Shown: positions 28,662 through 37,890, counted from the first letter of the stretch. The stretch: DNA of 64,000 nt from Fulvivirga imtechensis AK7 (GCF_000331535.1 NZ_AMZN01000008.1:1-64000), one strand, 5' to 3'. Translations and numbers: made by a program. Notes: generated by a model from the letters alone, not told the origin.

Positions 28662-28669
28662 TAGCTTTG
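28662..28669 (+). promoter_or_regulatory. promoter -7 element (TAGCTTTG) of the arginine operon
   Basis: TAGCTTTG fits TAnnTTTG and lies only 10 bp before the argB ATG, so the transcript would be almost leaderless. A TTG about 14-17 bp further upstream is slightly too close for the usual -33 spacing. No ArgR-like operator pair could be assigned. Confidence 0.4.
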
Positions 28670-28679
28670 TAGCTATAAC

Positions 28680-29519
28680 ATGGAGGGAAAAAAGAACTAC
28701 TCAAAACCTATCATCGTTATCAAGTATGGCGGTAATGCCATGGTCTCGGAGGATCTCCAATACAAGGTCCTGAAAAATATCTGCACACTTAAATCTCAGG
28801 GTTATGCTGTTGTAATAGTGCATGGGGGAGGTCCCTTTATCCAGGAAATTCTTGATCAGGTTGATATCGAAAGTGAATTTATACACGGGCACCGTAAAAC
28901 CACTCCCGAAGCCTTACGCTATGTGGAAATGGCTCTCAAGGGACGGGTCAATGGTCAGGTGGTGAACATCATTAATAAACTCGGTCACACAGCCGTGGGC
29001 CTCTCAGGGCGCGATGGAAAAATTGTTACCGCCAGGCGCTTATATCATGAGCAGCAAGTGAATGGGGTGGTCACCCGCACGGACTTGGGGCAGGTGGGCA
29101 TTGTTGACAAGATTGACCCTGATCTGATCTATTTGCTGTTAGACAAGGGCTACGTGCCGGTTATTACCTGTATAGCGAATGATGAAGCAGGAAACAGCTA
29201 TAATATCAATGCCGACTTGTTTGCCGGCAGCCTGGCCGGGCACCTGCAGGCGCATATATTTGGCGTGCTTACCGATGTGGATGGCCTTCTAAGAGATATT
29301 AATAACCCTGACAGTCTTCTGCAGGAAATAGCTGTGGATGACATAGAACAATTTGTGGAAGAGGGGGTTATTAAAGGTGGAATGATACCAAAAACAGATG
29401 CCTGCCGCCTGGCAGTAGAAAATGGAGCTGCCCGTTCAGTGATCATCAACGGGAAAAGACCAGAGCAGATACTGTCTCTCACGGATGAAAAACAATCCTT
29501 AGGAACTACAATAAAATAA
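28680..29519 (+). CDS. argB: acetylglutamate kinase
   Basis: Phosphorylates N-acetylglutamate, second step of arginine synthesis. Amino-acid-kinase fold: KYGGNAM (15-21), HGGGP (48-52) for phosphate and substrate binding, ADLFAGSLAGHLQAH, LTDVDGL, and KGGMIPKTDACRLA near the end for nucleotide and substrate. 279 residues, slightly longer than E. coli ArgB. First gene of argB-argD-argC-argJ; argD follows after 17 bp. Confidence 0.96.
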   Translation: MEGKKNYSKPIIVIKYGGNAMVSEDLQYKVLKNICTLKSQGYAVVIVHGGGPFIQEILDQVDIESEFIHGHRKTTPEALRYVEMALKGRVNGQVVNIINKLGHTAVGLSGRDGKIVTARRLYHEQQVNGVVTRTDLGQVGIVDKIDPDLIYLLLDKGYVPVITCIANDEAGNSYNINADLFAGSLAGHLQAHIFGVLTDVDGLLRDINNPDSLLQEIAVDDIEQFVEEGVIKGGMIPKTDACRLAVENGAARSVIINGKRPEQILSLTDEKQSLGTTIK

Positions 29520-29536
29520 TCACGAAATATTTATTT

Positions 29537-30730
29537 ATGGAAGCGTTAACAAACGCAACACTCAACAAAATTGATAAGGAATATTATTTACAAACTTTTA
29601 GACGCTACCCCGTAGCCCTCGAAAGGGGGCAGGGCGCCAGGGTATGGGATGTAGAAGGTAATGAATACATCGATGCCCTTGCGGGAATTGCTGTATGTAA
29701 CCTTGGACACTGCCATCCGAAAGTGACTGAAGCTATTTGTGAGCAGGCCCGGAAGCTGGTGCATATCTCCAATTTTTTCGTGAGCGAGCCTCAGGCCATG
29801 CTTTCCAAGCTTCTTTTCGAGCTGTCCGGCCTGGATAGAGTATTTTTATCCAACAGCGGAGCTGAATCAGTGGAGGGTGCTATCAAACTCGCTCGTAAGT
29901 ATGCCAACAGCAAAAAAAGAGGGGGAAATATCATCGCCATGCATGGCTCGTTTCATGGCAGAACACTGGCTACCATAGCCATGGGAAAGAAGGCCATGCA
30001 AAATGGCTTTGAACCCATACCTCAGGGATTTCAGCAGGTACCTTTTAATGACATTAAAGCTGTCGAAAATACTGTTGACGACTCCACTGCAGCCATCATA
30101 TTGGAGCCGGTACAGGGGGAAGGAGGAATAAATGTGGCTGACAGAGAATACCTGCACCAACTAAGGAAGCTTTGTAACGAAAAGGACATTGTACTCATAT
30201 TTGATGAAATACAGTGTGGGGTTGGTCGAACTGGAAAAATGTTTGCCAAGGAACACTTTGGTGTCGAGCCCGATATCATGACGCTGGCAAAAGGCTTGGG
30301 TGGCGGTATGCCCATAGGCGCTATACTCTGCAACGAAAAAGTAGGGTCAGCAATCGATTTTGGTGACCACGGTACTACTTTCGGAGGCAATCCACTGGCC
30401 TGTGCCGCATCGCTGGCCACTTTAAATATCATCAGAGAGCCCGAATTTTTAAAAGAAGTAACAGATAAAGGTGAATTCTTAAAAAAAGAAATACATTCAA
30501 GAGACCTGGATGGCCTGAAGGAAGTGCGCGGACTCGGGCTGATGCTGGGCGCAGAGTTTGAATATGAAACTAAACCCGTGGTGCTAAAGATGCTCGAATA
30601 CAAAGTTATTGCTAATGCTACTGCTGAACGTGTGTTGCGGCTTGTTCCACCCCTGATCATCGCTGAGGAAGAAATAAGGCAAGTAGTAGAGGTAATGGAT
30701 AGGTCAGTAAAAGAAGTAAATACAAAATGA
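29537..30730 (+). CDS. argD: acetylornithine aminotransferase
   Basis: PLP-dependent class III aminotransferase producing N-acetylornithine. SNSGAESVEGAIKLAR (105-120) binds phosphate, FDEIQCGVGRTG (222-233) holds the PLP-contacting Asp, and Lys252 in LAKGLGGGMPIGA forms the Schiff base. 397 residues. Its stop overlaps the argC start (ATGA at 30727-30730). Succinylornithine activity is also possible for this family and cannot be separated by sequence. Confidence 0.95.
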   Translation: MEALTNATLNKIDKEYYLQTFRRYPVALERGQGARVWDVEGNEYIDALAGIAVCNLGHCHPKVTEAICEQARKLVHISNFFVSEPQAMLSKLLFELSGLDRVFLSNSGAESVEGAIKLARKYANSKKRGGNIIAMHGSFHGRTLATIAMGKKAMQNGFEPIPQGFQQVPFNDIKAVENTVDDSTAAIILEPVQGEGGINVADREYLHQLRKLCNEKDIVLIFDEIQCGVGRTGKMFAKEHFGVEPDIMTLAKGLGGGMPIGAILCNEKVGSAIDFGDHGTTFGGNPLACAASLATLNIIREPEFLKEVTDKGEFLKKEIHSRDLDGLKEVRGLGLMLGAEFEYETKPVVLKMLEYKVIANATAERVLRLVPPLIIAEEEIRQVVEVMDRSVKEVNTK

Positions 30731-31761
30731 GCAAGAAGAAAATAGGAATTATAGGCGCCACAGGGTATACGGGTTCTGAATTGGCGAGAATATTGTTGCA
30801 CCACCCTGAGGTAGAGATTGCCGCTATTACTTCGGAAAGCCGGAAAGGAGAAAGATTTTCAGAAGTACATCCATTCTTCAGGGGGTTGATCGATCAGGAG
30901 TTGATCTCCATTAATGAAATTGAAAACATGGATCTGGACCTGGTGTTTCTGGCTTTGCCCCACGGTGTATCCATGGATTTTGTGAAGGAGCACGCGGCCG
31001 ACCCGTATCCCATCATCGACCTATCCGGAGATTTTAGGCTGGACACCCCCGAGATTTACGAAGCGTGGTATAACAAAGAGCACGTATATAAAGAGGGCTT
31101 TGAGAATGCCGCTTATGGTATTCCTGAATTATTTCGAAAAGATATTCGCAGAAAGAAGCTCATTGCCAACCCGGGTTGTTACCCCACAAGCGCCATTTTA
31201 GGGCTCGCCCCTTTAGCGAAAGAAGGCTTGATAGAACCAAATGTGGTTGTAGACTCAAAATCGGGAACCACGGGAGCTGGCGTAAAGGCAAAAGCGGCTA
31301 CACATTTTCCCAATGTGAATGATAACTTCAGAGCCTATGGCGTGAAATCGCACCGGCATACCATTGAGATTGAAGATACACTCAATAAGATCGGTGATGC
31401 ACCACTGACAGTGCAGTTTACACCGCATTTGCTACCGGTTGATCGGGGTATAGTTTCAACGATCTATTCCAGGCCAAGACCAGGAGTTGATGTCAGCCAG
31501 ATTGGAGATATCTATGAGGCATATTACAAAGATGAACCCTTTGTGCGCCTTACCGACCAACCACCTGCCATCAAGGATGTGAGAGGTACTAACTACTGTG
31601 ATATTTATAGTACCTATGACGAGCGGACCAATAATTTTATCACTATTAGTGCAATTGACAACTTGGTAAAGGGCGCTGCCGGGCAGGCCGTACAAAATAT
31701 GAACCTGATATTTGGATGGGACGAGATCCTGGGTCTGCAGCAGGTGCCGATGAATCCATAA
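30727..31761 (+). CDS. argC: N-acetyl-gamma-glutamyl-phosphate reductase
   Basis: NADPH-dependent reduction of N-acetylglutamyl phosphate. GATGYTGSEL (10-19) is the nucleotide-binding loop; Cys151 in NPGCYPTSA is the catalytic thiol; HRHTIEIE carries the catalytic His. 344 residues, normal length. Translationally coupled to argD by a 4-bp overlap. Confidence 0.96.
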   Translation: MSKKKIGIIGATGYTGSELARILLHHPEVEIAAITSESRKGERFSEVHPFFRGLIDQELISINEIENMDLDLVFLALPHGVSMDFVKEHAADPYPIIDLSGDFRLDTPEIYEAWYNKEHVYKEGFENAAYGIPELFRKDIRRKKLIANPGCYPTSAILGLAPLAKEGLIEPNVVVDSKSGTTGAGVKAKAATHFPNVNDNFRAYGVKSHRHTIEIEDTLNKIGDAPLTVQFTPHLLPVDRGIVSTIYSRPRPGVDVSQIGDIYEAYYKDEPFVRLTDQPPAIKDVRGTNYCDIYSTYDERTNNFITISAIDNLVKGAAGQAVQNMNLIFGWDEILGLQQVPMNP

Positions 31762-31785
31762 ATTAAATTTTCAAAATATAAGAAG

Positions 31786-32997
31786 ATGATTAAGAATTTA
31801 ACCAATGTAAGAGGTATTACATGTTGGGGAGCGCATACGGGCGTGAAGTCTATGCGCAGAGATCTTGCACTGATCTATTCAGAAGTGCCGGCCAGCGCTG
31901 CTGCCACATTTACGAAAAATCAAGTAGTAGCTGAACCAATCAAGCTATCGAGGAAAAATATTGCCAATGGTAAGGCACAGGCTATAGTGATCAATGCAGG
32001 AAATGCCAATGCCTGCACCGGGGAGCAAGGCAGGCAGGGAGCTGAAGCGATGGTGAAGACCACTGCTGAAGAACTGGGGATTGACGAAGGCCTGGTGCTG
32101 GTAGCATCAACCGGATTGATCGGTGAGCCTTTCCCGACTGATGATGTTGTGGATGGTATTAAAGAAAATATCGGAAAGCTGTCGAATAAATCCAATGCAG
32201 GGTCTTTTGCTGCCAATGCCATACTTACTACCGACACTTTTGCCAAGGAAGGTTTTCTGGAGTTTGATGTGGATGGTATTGAAGTGAATATGGCCGGTAT
32301 TGCTAAGGGCTCGGGCATGATCCACCCCAATATGGGTACCATGTTGGCCTTTATTGTCTGCGATGTGGCTATTTCTCCTAAGCTGTTAGATAAAACAGTA
32401 AAAGCTGCTGTAGATAAGTCTTTTAACATGATCACGGTAGATGGTGATACTTCTACTAATGATATGGTAGCGGTGCTATGCAACGGGATGGCTAAAAATC
32501 CGGAGCTGACTTCAACGAAAGATCCCGGATACAACACCTTTAAGGCAAAGCTGGAGGAGATTATGATCCATCTGGCACAAACCATTGTGTCCGATGGTGA
32601 AGGGTGCTCTAAGTTCGTGAGGTATGAGGTGGTAAATGCCCCTGATGAAGTAATGGGCCGGAAGCTGATCAGGGAAATATCAAGTTCTACACTGGTAAAA
32701 ACTGCTATGTTCGGCAGGGACCCCAACTGGGGAAGAATCATGTGTGCTGCCGGAAACGCAGGAGTGCCTTTTGATTTTGAAAAAACAGACCTCTATTTGG
32801 GTAGCGATAAGGAGTTGGTAAAAATGCTTGAAAAAGGTAAGCCACAGGATTTTGACAGGAATAACATGAAGCGAATCCTTCGGCAGTCGCAGTTACATAT
32901 AAAAATGGACCTGAACAGCGGTAAGCATAGAGCCGAAGGCTGGGGGTCTGATCTTACCACTGATTATGTGATGTTTAATTCTGTATATACTACCTGA
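31786..32997 (+). CDS. argJ: glutamate N-acetyltransferase/ornithine acetyltransferase
   Basis: ArgJ recycles the acetyl group from N-acetylornithine to glutamate. It is made as a precursor that cleaves itself before a threonine: KGSGMIHPNMGTML (174-187) places the nucleophile at Thr185, with Gly in the usual Ala position before it. VDGDTSTNDM and RDPNWGRIMCAAGNAG are also family hallmarks. 403 residues. With argJ present the pathway runs as the cyclic version; argA, argF/argF', argG and argH are not in the window. Confidence 0.95.
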   Translation: MIKNLTNVRGITCWGAHTGVKSMRRDLALIYSEVPASAAATFTKNQVVAEPIKLSRKNIANGKAQAIVINAGNANACTGEQGRQGAEAMVKTTAEELGIDEGLVLVASTGLIGEPFPTDDVVDGIKENIGKLSNKSNAGSFAANAILTTDTFAKEGFLEFDVDGIEVNMAGIAKGSGMIHPNMGTMLAFIVCDVAISPKLLDKTVKAAVDKSFNMITVDGDTSTNDMVAVLCNGMAKNPELTSTKDPGYNTFKAKLEEIMIHLAQTIVSDGEGCSKFVRYEVVNAPDEVMGRKLIREISSSTLVKTAMFGRDPNWGRIMCAAGNAGVPFDFEKTDLYLGSDKELVKMLEKGKPQDFDRNNMKRILRQSQLHIKMDLNSGKHRAEGWGSDLTTDYVMFNSVYTT

Positions 32998-33018
32998 AGA
33001 AGTAAATAAGGGTAAGTT

Positions 33019-33099
33019 GTCATTCCAAACTTGATTTGGAATCCCCTGAAGTGTGCAGAAACTGACCAGGGGATCCTGAATCAAGTTCAGGATGATGAC
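33019..33099. repeat. palindromic repeat between convergent genes
   Basis: Two hairpins: ATTCCAAACTTGATTTGGAAT and TCCTGAATCAAGTTCAGGA, framed by GTCATTCC and GATGATGAC. Same family as 13186-13313 (interior) and 48268-48365. Placed between argJ and the DUF2000 gene it could act as a bidirectional terminator, although no long T-run is present. Confidence 0.7.
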
Positions 33100-33134
33100 A
33101 GAAGAAAGGGCTTTTGAGCCTCATTAGTTCTTTC

Positions 33135-33548
33135 TCACGGGTGAAATTTTAGTCCATCCAGGGCCTTGTTCACTGCCTTATTATCTCCATACATCACCAG
33201 GCCCACCAGTGGTTGTTCATCATCGGTACACTTTGCTATTTCTATGTGATTCTCCTCTTCATTTTTGGTGGCAAATAACGGTTCTGTATAAATACCTATG
33301 CGCAGGTTTCTTTCCCTCGCCCTTGCATAAGCCCTTTTTAGCTGCGATTCATCATCCGCTTGGTATACTAAAACGGGATGCTTGACAAAAGGAAGATATT
33401 GCGAGCCGGAGGCATTGACAAAAGGCTTCCCGTGTACCTCTGGGAATTCAATAGCTACAGCGCTGGCAAGGAATGATGCCACATTTAATTTTTGCCAGTC
33501 TAACAGATCATTCCTGACGATGAGTGCAATTTTATTGCTATACGTCAT
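33135..33548 (-). CDS. DUF2000 family protein
   Basis: 137 residues with the DUF2000 layout: KIALIVRNDLLDWQKLNVAS at the N-terminus, then PVLVYQADDESQLKRAYARA and the closing VGLVMYGDNKAVNKAL. No catalytic function is established for the family. Its start overlaps the end of the MarR-GNAT fusion gene by 11 bp, so the regulator and this protein are made together. Confidence 0.82.
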   Translation of the reverse strand: MTYSNKIALIVRNDLLDWQKLNVASFLASAVAIEFPEVHGKPFVNASGSQYLPFVKHPVLVYQADDESQLKRAYARARERNLRIGIYTEPLFATKNEEENHIEIAKCTDDEQPLVGLVMYGDNKAVNKALDGLKFHP

Positions 33549-34506
33549 ATGCGTTTCCTTTTAATATCAGTTCCATCTGAATATTACTGCGCTCATAAGG
33601 ACTCGCCCTGCTAACCACCTTTTGAAAGCCCAGTTTATGATAAAGATTGATAGCCGGCTTCAAAATGGTGTTGCTCTCCAGGTAGAGCTTTTCTGCTCCA
33701 AGTAACCTCGCTTTGTTCACAACAGCTTGTCCCAGCAGCCATCCGATATTTTTTCCCTGTGCCCTGGGAGAAACAGCCATTTTTGCCAGCTCATATTCAT
33801 AATCCGGATCATCCATTTTTAGCATGGCACAAACACCTACCGGCTCTTTATCATACAAGGCAACAAAAATATAACCCCCATTATTCAGGATCTCCTGAGG
33901 GTGATCCAGTGCTTTGAGGTCAGCCGCCTCCATTTTAAAGTATTGCGATATCCATTCTTCGTTCAGATCTTTGAACACTTGCCGGTATTCTTCACTATAG
34001 TCAATAATTTCAACTTTTTGGCTCTCCCGCTCCTTTTGTTTCTCCTGAACTCTGCGTAGTAAGGATTTTTGGTCAAGCAGAAATTCCCATTCTTCGATGG
34101 CTTGCCACAGGTCATGCCTGGTTTGCGCTATCAATTCCTCAATGGCATTATTTACATCAGTGTATTGATCCCGGATCTTTTTATTAATGGCAACTCCTTT
34201 TTCGGATAAGTATACCACGTTTCTGCGCCCATCGTTTTTATCTTTACTTTCCACTATCACCCCTTTTTTGGACATTTCCCGAATGATCTTGCTTACTGAC
34301 GGATGAGAGTGGCCGATCTCTTTGGCCAGGGCGGTAATGGTCTTCTTTTCTCCCTGTGACAATATATAGAAAACAGGAAACCATTTTGGGTGCAGATCGG
34401 TGCCATATAGTCTGTATAGTTGCGTGGCATCTTCCGCGATTTTTTCTGTTAACATACGCAGGCGGCTGCCTATAGCCATTTTACCCGCTTGATCAAAGAA
34501 GTTCAT
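33538..34506 (-). CDS. MarR-type regulator fused to GNAT acetyltransferase
   Basis: 322 residues. The N-terminal winged helix (about 1-150) shows ITALAKEIGHSHPSVSKII as recognition region and the wing NDGRRNVVYLSEKG. A linker of charged residues leads to a C-terminal GNAT domain (about 165-320) with the acetyl-CoA loop in AVSPRAQGKNIGWLLGQAVV and the LGFQKV end motif. Fusions of this kind couple ligand sensing with acetylation, but targets are unknown. A 24-bp palindrome directly before the start codon suggests autoregulation. Confidence 0.9.
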   Translation of the reverse strand: MNFFDQAGKMAIGSRLRMLTEKIAEDATQLYRLYGTDLHPKWFPVFYILSQGEKKTITALAKEIGHSHPSVSKIIREMSKKGVIVESKDKNDGRRNVVYLSEKGVAINKKIRDQYTDVNNAIEELIAQTRHDLWQAIEEWEFLLDQKSLLRRVQEKQKERESQKVEIIDYSEEYRQVFKDLNEEWISQYFKMEAADLKALDHPQEILNNGGYIFVALYDKEPVGVCAMLKMDDPDYEYELAKMAVSPRAQGKNIGWLLGQAVVNKARLLGAEKLYLESNTILKPAINLYHKLGFQKVVSRASPYERSNIQMELILKGNAYDV

Positions 34507-34511
34507 AATAC

Positions 34512-34535
34512 ATTTACGTAACTGGTTACATAAAT
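34512..34535. promoter_or_regulatory. palindromic operator for the MarR-GNAT protein
   Basis: ATTTACGTAAC-TG-GTTACATAAAT is an almost perfect inverted repeat starting 6 bp before the ATG of the regulator gene. Size and symmetry fit a MarR dimer site. Binding here would block its own transcription or translation start. Confidence 0.65.
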
Positions 34536-34614
34536 ATATGGAAAAGATTGATCGTATGTCAAATTGTAGTAAAATATTTTTTTTAATTGCAATTCAATGC
34601 CCATTAAGTTAAGA

Positions 34615-34770
34615 CCGTGATCCCATCCCGATTTCATGTATTTCATATCGGGAGAGGGATCTATGCAGAAGTAACTGCTTCAAAGTGTATAGATCTCCCT
34701 TGGGGCCCCCGAGGCAAGCTTGAGGTAAGCTCAGGTGAGATGACTGTGTTTCTTAGGAATGCTTTTCTCA
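34615..34770. repeat. GAGAGGGATCTATGCA hairpin repeat, copy 1
   Basis: GGGAGAGGGATCTATGCAG, then TGTATAGATCTCCC, forms a hairpin; the following GGTGAGATGACTGT...CTTAGGAATGCTTTTCTC matches the second copy at 54712-54835. No coding potential. Confidence 0.7.
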
Positions 34771-34773
34771 ACC

Positions 34774-35610
34774 TAACGTGAGTTCGATATAGTAGAACCG
34801 ATTAAATCGTATTCGTATCTAAAAATAGACTTAATAAACCTCCTCTCGTACCAATGACAAGTTTTGCAATGCATTGATAACCAACGTCCTGCTAAGTTGT
34901 GAATTTTGTGTCAATTTTGGTTTTTGGCTTTTTCATAGTTTAAGTCTTACTTTTTTGTCTCTTAAGAAACAGTTTATGTAGCCGGAATTATTACTCTTAT
35001 GGCACATAATTCTGTCAAACAACAGAAAAGGCAATTACTGAGGAGATTTCTCGAGGGCCATAGCCGTTAACTTATAGTATTCCCTTTGAGTTTATCACCT
35101 CACCCTGAACAGGCTGAAGTATAAGCACAGTAGAACCGCCCTCTCCTCTGAGGAGAGGGAATTGCAGACTGCAGTAAAAGCATAGGCTTTTGGTGGGTGA
35201 GGTGTGAAATCGGGATAACGGGAAAGCTATCGAATAAGGCAATGCCGAAGGGTTATTTGAGCTACAGCGTCTGTGTTTCCTATTATTGAAGCATTGTCTT
35301 TTACAATGTGAATACTTAACACAAAAAAGTAACAAAAAAAGTCATGTGAGTAAATGGCTAAATTTCAATGCCTGCGGCGACAAATCACAAACTCGCCCCG
35401 TTTGAAACAACGGGGCTTAAACAGTGTGATTTACAAAGTGTACGTGGGGCATTGAAATTCTTAACGCCATTTTCTCAAGGCCGTTCAGGCTGTCATTATC
35501 CACAAAATCAACTAAAAAGTTGTTGGCTACCTCCCCGAGGCAAGTTAGGCAAGTTCGGGACAGGCAGGATGACCGTCTATTTTTAAGCGTTTTATGTTGA
35601 ACTCACGTTA
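34774..35610. mobile_element. 837-bp non-coding element with TAACGTGAGTTC inverted ends
   Basis: Left end TAACGTGAGTTC (34774-34785) and right end GAACTCACGTTA (35599-35610) are perfect inverses. ACC flanks both ends as a likely 3-bp target duplication. Inside lie several other repeats, including the nested hairpin at 35361-35490 and a CCCTCTCCTCTGAGGAGAGGG palindrome. No frame looks like a transposase. An isolated end of the same type is at 5210-5221. It may be a composite remnant. Confidence 0.65.
35361..35490. repeat. 130-bp nested-hairpin repeat, copy 2
   Basis: Arms AATTTCAATGCC (35361-35372) and GGCATTGAAATT (35448-35459); inner CAAATCACA / TGTGATTT; central GCCCCGTT / AACGGGGC stem with TGAAAC loop. 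Same tail (CTTAACGCCATTTTCTCAA) as the copies at 18021 and 48530. Confidence 0.88.
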
Positions 35611-35640
35611 ACCTAATAGCATTGATTCATAATTCGTAAG

Positions 35641-36429
35641 TTAATTGTAGTTTAAATATTTGCTGCTATCAATCAATTGGCTGTATTTACCAGCGGGGAA
35701 GCAGAAGGTATTAAGAGCGCCTTTACCTTTGTTAAAGCGTCCATTGTAATAGGCATAAAAATTATATCCTAAATCACCCAGAAATGAAGTGACTGTCCTG
35801 CCGGGTGTTTCCAGTAATAAAACAGGCCTGGACTGAGCTATCGTATTTTGCGCACCTTTTAAGACCTCGAGCTCATACCCCTGTACATCTATTTTTATAA
35901 AATCAGGAGAGAGATTATATTCATCAAGTCTTTTGATACCACAGGTAATTTCCTTGATTGTAAGGTGTTTTTCTTCATAATTCCAGAGTCTTGACTTAAG
36001 CCATTCTGCGGCTTCTTTGTGATAAAAGGATGCCAGGCCATCAAACATCCAGTTGCGGTAGAATGGTATGAATAGATTGATTTTATGAGCGGTATTTCCT
36101 AAACCCGTATTATGAAGAGTGACCGTATTAGTGTTCTTATAAAGAGCATTGAGCTTTTTGAATATAATGGGATTAGGTTCGAAGCCAATGATTTTGCAGT
36201 TATGAGGGTATTTGATCAAAATCGATTGAATAGCTTCACCACGATTTGCACCAATATCTATAAACAGGGCGTCTTTTTTGAATTTAAGAAGACTAAGTGC
36301 ATTAAAATCCTCTTCATGAGGCATCCGCAAGGTCTGCCGAATGAAGAACCGGGCGTCAAATCTGAACTCCTGCAAGAAGGGTACATGAGTCTGCAGGGAG
36401 CGGAATACATTTCTATCTAATATTTTCAC
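35641..36429 (-). CDS. FkbM-family SAM-dependent methyltransferase
   Basis: 262 residues. Motif I is FIDIGANRGEA with the downstream acidic FEPNP; DFIKIDVQGYELEVLKGA is the FkbM signature motif. Members methylate hydroxyl groups on polyketides, sugars or glycolipids; the target here is not evident and no glycosyltransferases are adjacent. Monocistronic, ending at repeat-rich DNA. Confidence 0.85.
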   Translation of the reverse strand: MKILDRNVFRSLQTHVPFLQEFRFDARFFIRQTLRMPHEEDFNALSLLKFKKDALFIDIGANRGEAIQSILIKYPHNCKIIGFEPNPIIFKKLNALYKNTNTVTLHNTGLGNTAHKINLFIPFYRNWMFDGLASFYHKEAAEWLKSRLWNYEEKHLTIKEITCGIKRLDEYNLSPDFIKIDVQGYELEVLKGAQNTIAQSRPVLLLETPGRTVTSFLGDLGYNFYAYYNGRFNKGKGALNTFCFPAGKYSQLIDSSKYLNYN

Positions 36430-36524
36430 AGGGTATTATAGGTTGGTTGAAAAAGATAACTGCTTGATATATAACCATCAAAGGCTAATATGGTTATTAT
36501 AATTTTTCCATGACGATGGCATTG

Positions 36525-36638
36525 AGTCCTAAAAAGCGGAGTGTACTGTGAGGTACGAGAGAATTTTTGGGACAAGCGTTAAAGCAGACATTGACGTTTT
36601 CTTAAAGCCACTTAGAGTTTTCTTACAAACACTAAATA
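36525..36638. mobile_element. MITE, TANNTA-target family, copy E, left-truncated
   Basis: Contains AAAAAGCGGAGTGTACTG, TTTTTGGGACAAGCG, AAAGCAGACATTGACG and the complete right end GTTTTCTTACAAACAC followed by TAAATA, which fits the TANNTA target. The left terminus is missing. The remainder of the 353-bp gap holds no gene. Confidence 0.75.
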
Positions 36639-36732
36639 GAGAGGTCTACCATGTGCTTGGACGCCACGCTGCTACCCGTGCTTTGCGGTGTGATGATGGT
36701 GTATTCAGGAATTTCCGGATACCAAAATGCAT

Positions 36733-36763
36733 AAAAAAGCCGTAGGGTATTCCTACGGCTTTC
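36733..36763 (-). terminator. rho-independent terminator of rpsF-rpsR-rplI
   Basis: On the minus strand AAAGCCGTAGG-AATAC-CCTACGGCTTTTTT forms an 11-bp stem with a T-tract, 20 bp after the rplI stop. Confidence 0.88.
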
Positions 36764-36782
36764 ATAATTTTTTGATAATTGC

Positions 36783-37226
36783 TTATTCAGCTACTACCTT
36801 AACATCGATCTCGTGCTGTACTTCTTTGTGAAGATCAAGTGTAGCTTTGTAGTCACCAATGTTTTTGATATTTTGGTTAAAAGATATCTTCTTTTTGTCA
36901 ATATCAAATCCTTTAGCTTTCAATGCCTCTGATACCTGATTGGTAGTAATAGCGCCAAATATCTTACCGCTTTCACCGGCTTTCGTACCCAGTTCGATAG
37001 TAAGGTCACCGATTCTCTTTGCAAGATCTTCTGCGTCCTTCTGGATCTTTTCGGCTTTGTGAGCAGCCTGCTTAATGTTTTCAGCAATCATTTTGCTATT
37101 AGAGTTATTCGCAATAATAGCATATCCCTGAGGGATCAGGTAGTTTCTTCCGTAACCTGGTTTTACGTCCACAGTGTCGTTTTTGTAACCAAGTCCCGCT
37201 ATATCTTGTGTTAATATTACTTGCAT
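36783..37226 (-). CDS. rplI: 50S ribosomal protein L9
   Basis: 147 residues. N-terminal signature MQVILTQDIAGLGYKNDTVDVKPGYGRNYLIPQ split by GLG and the PGYGRNYL motif, a long connecting helix (about 45-75), and a C-terminal RNA-binding domain with KIFGAITTNQVSEAL. Last gene of the rpsF-rpsR-rplI operon. Confidence 0.97.
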   Translation of the reverse strand: MQVILTQDIAGLGYKNDTVDVKPGYGRNYLIPQGYAIIANNSNSKMIAENIKQAAHKAEKIQKDAEDLAKRIGDLTIELGTKAGESGKIFGAITTNQVSEALKAKGFDIDKKKISFNQNIKNIGDYKATLDLHKEVQHEIDVKVVAE

Positions 37227-37239
37227 GATAATAGTCTTA

Positions 37240-37491
37240 TTATTTTAAAGAATCGGTTACATAAGGCAATAATGCCAGGTGTCTGGCTCTTTTTACAGCC
37301 TGAGAAACCTTCTTTTGGAATTTAAGGCTGGTGCCTGTAATTCTTCTTGGCAATATTTTACCTTGCTCGTTTACAAATTTCAACAAGAAATCAGGATCCT
37401 TGTAGTCGATATATTTAATGCCGTTTTTCTTGAATCGGCAATACTTATTTTTGTTCTCGTTCCTGTTTACAGGTTCGTTCATTAATGTCAT
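37240..37491 (-). CDS. rpsR: 30S ribosomal protein S18
   Basis: 83 residues. [20 protein letters not shown] and [20 protein letters not shown] are hallmark S18 sequences, ending in [12 protein letters not shown]. Start overlaps the rpsF stop by 4 bp (ATGA); rplI follows after 13 bp. Confidence 0.97.
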   Translation of the reverse strand: MTLMNEPVNRNENKNKYCRFKKNGIKYIDYKDPDFLLKFVNEQGKILPRRITGTSLKFQKKVSQAVKRARHLALLPYVTDSLK

Positions 37492-37856
37492 GATGCAGCC
37501 TCCTCCTTAGGTTTCTTTTTATCTTTTCTAAATGCGCCTTTTCTTCTTTTCTCGTTGTACTCAAGGGCGTGTTTGTCGAGTGCTGTAGTGAGAAATCTCA
37601 TTACTGCCTCATCTCTTCTAAACTCAGTTTCCAGTTTGTCTACCAATTGAGGTTCTGCCTTAAATTCGACAAGGTTGTAAAAACCAGTTGACTTGTGCTG
37701 GATAGGATAAGCCAGTTTTCTTAAGCCCCACTGCTCTTCGTTGATTACTTCGGCTTTGCCATCAGTAAGCACCTGAACGAATTTTTTGACAGTATCCTTC
37801 ATCTGTTCTTCAGACAAAACGGGATTTAAAATGAATACCGTCTCGTAATTTTTCAT
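37488..37856 (-). CDS. rpsF: 30S ribosomal protein S6
   Basis: 122 residues. [18 protein letters not shown] start, [18 protein letters not shown] and a basic C-terminal tail after YNEKRRKG. No ssb gene lies between rpsF and rpsR, as is usual in Bacteroidota. First gene of the operon. Confidence 0.97.
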   Translation of the reverse strand: MKNYETVFILNPVLSEEQMKDTVKKFVQVLTDGKAEVINEEQWGLRKLAYPIQHKSTGFYNLVEFKAEPQLVDKLETEFRRDEAVMRFLTTALDKHALEYNEKRRKGAFRKDKKKPKEEAAS

Positions 37857-37890
37857 ACTTTAAATATTTGGTTGTTAAATTTTTGGTTTG

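Noticed and set aside
30031-32741. Long minus-strand frames (about 257 and 273 codons) opposite argD and argJ
   Set aside because: They mirror well-supported arginine genes, have Ser/Thr/Ile-rich antisense composition and no recognisable domains.
36548-36745. 65-codon plus-strand frame containing VFLKPLRVFLQTL
   Set aside because: It is MITE copy E read in its open frame, with no gene start or conserved continuation.
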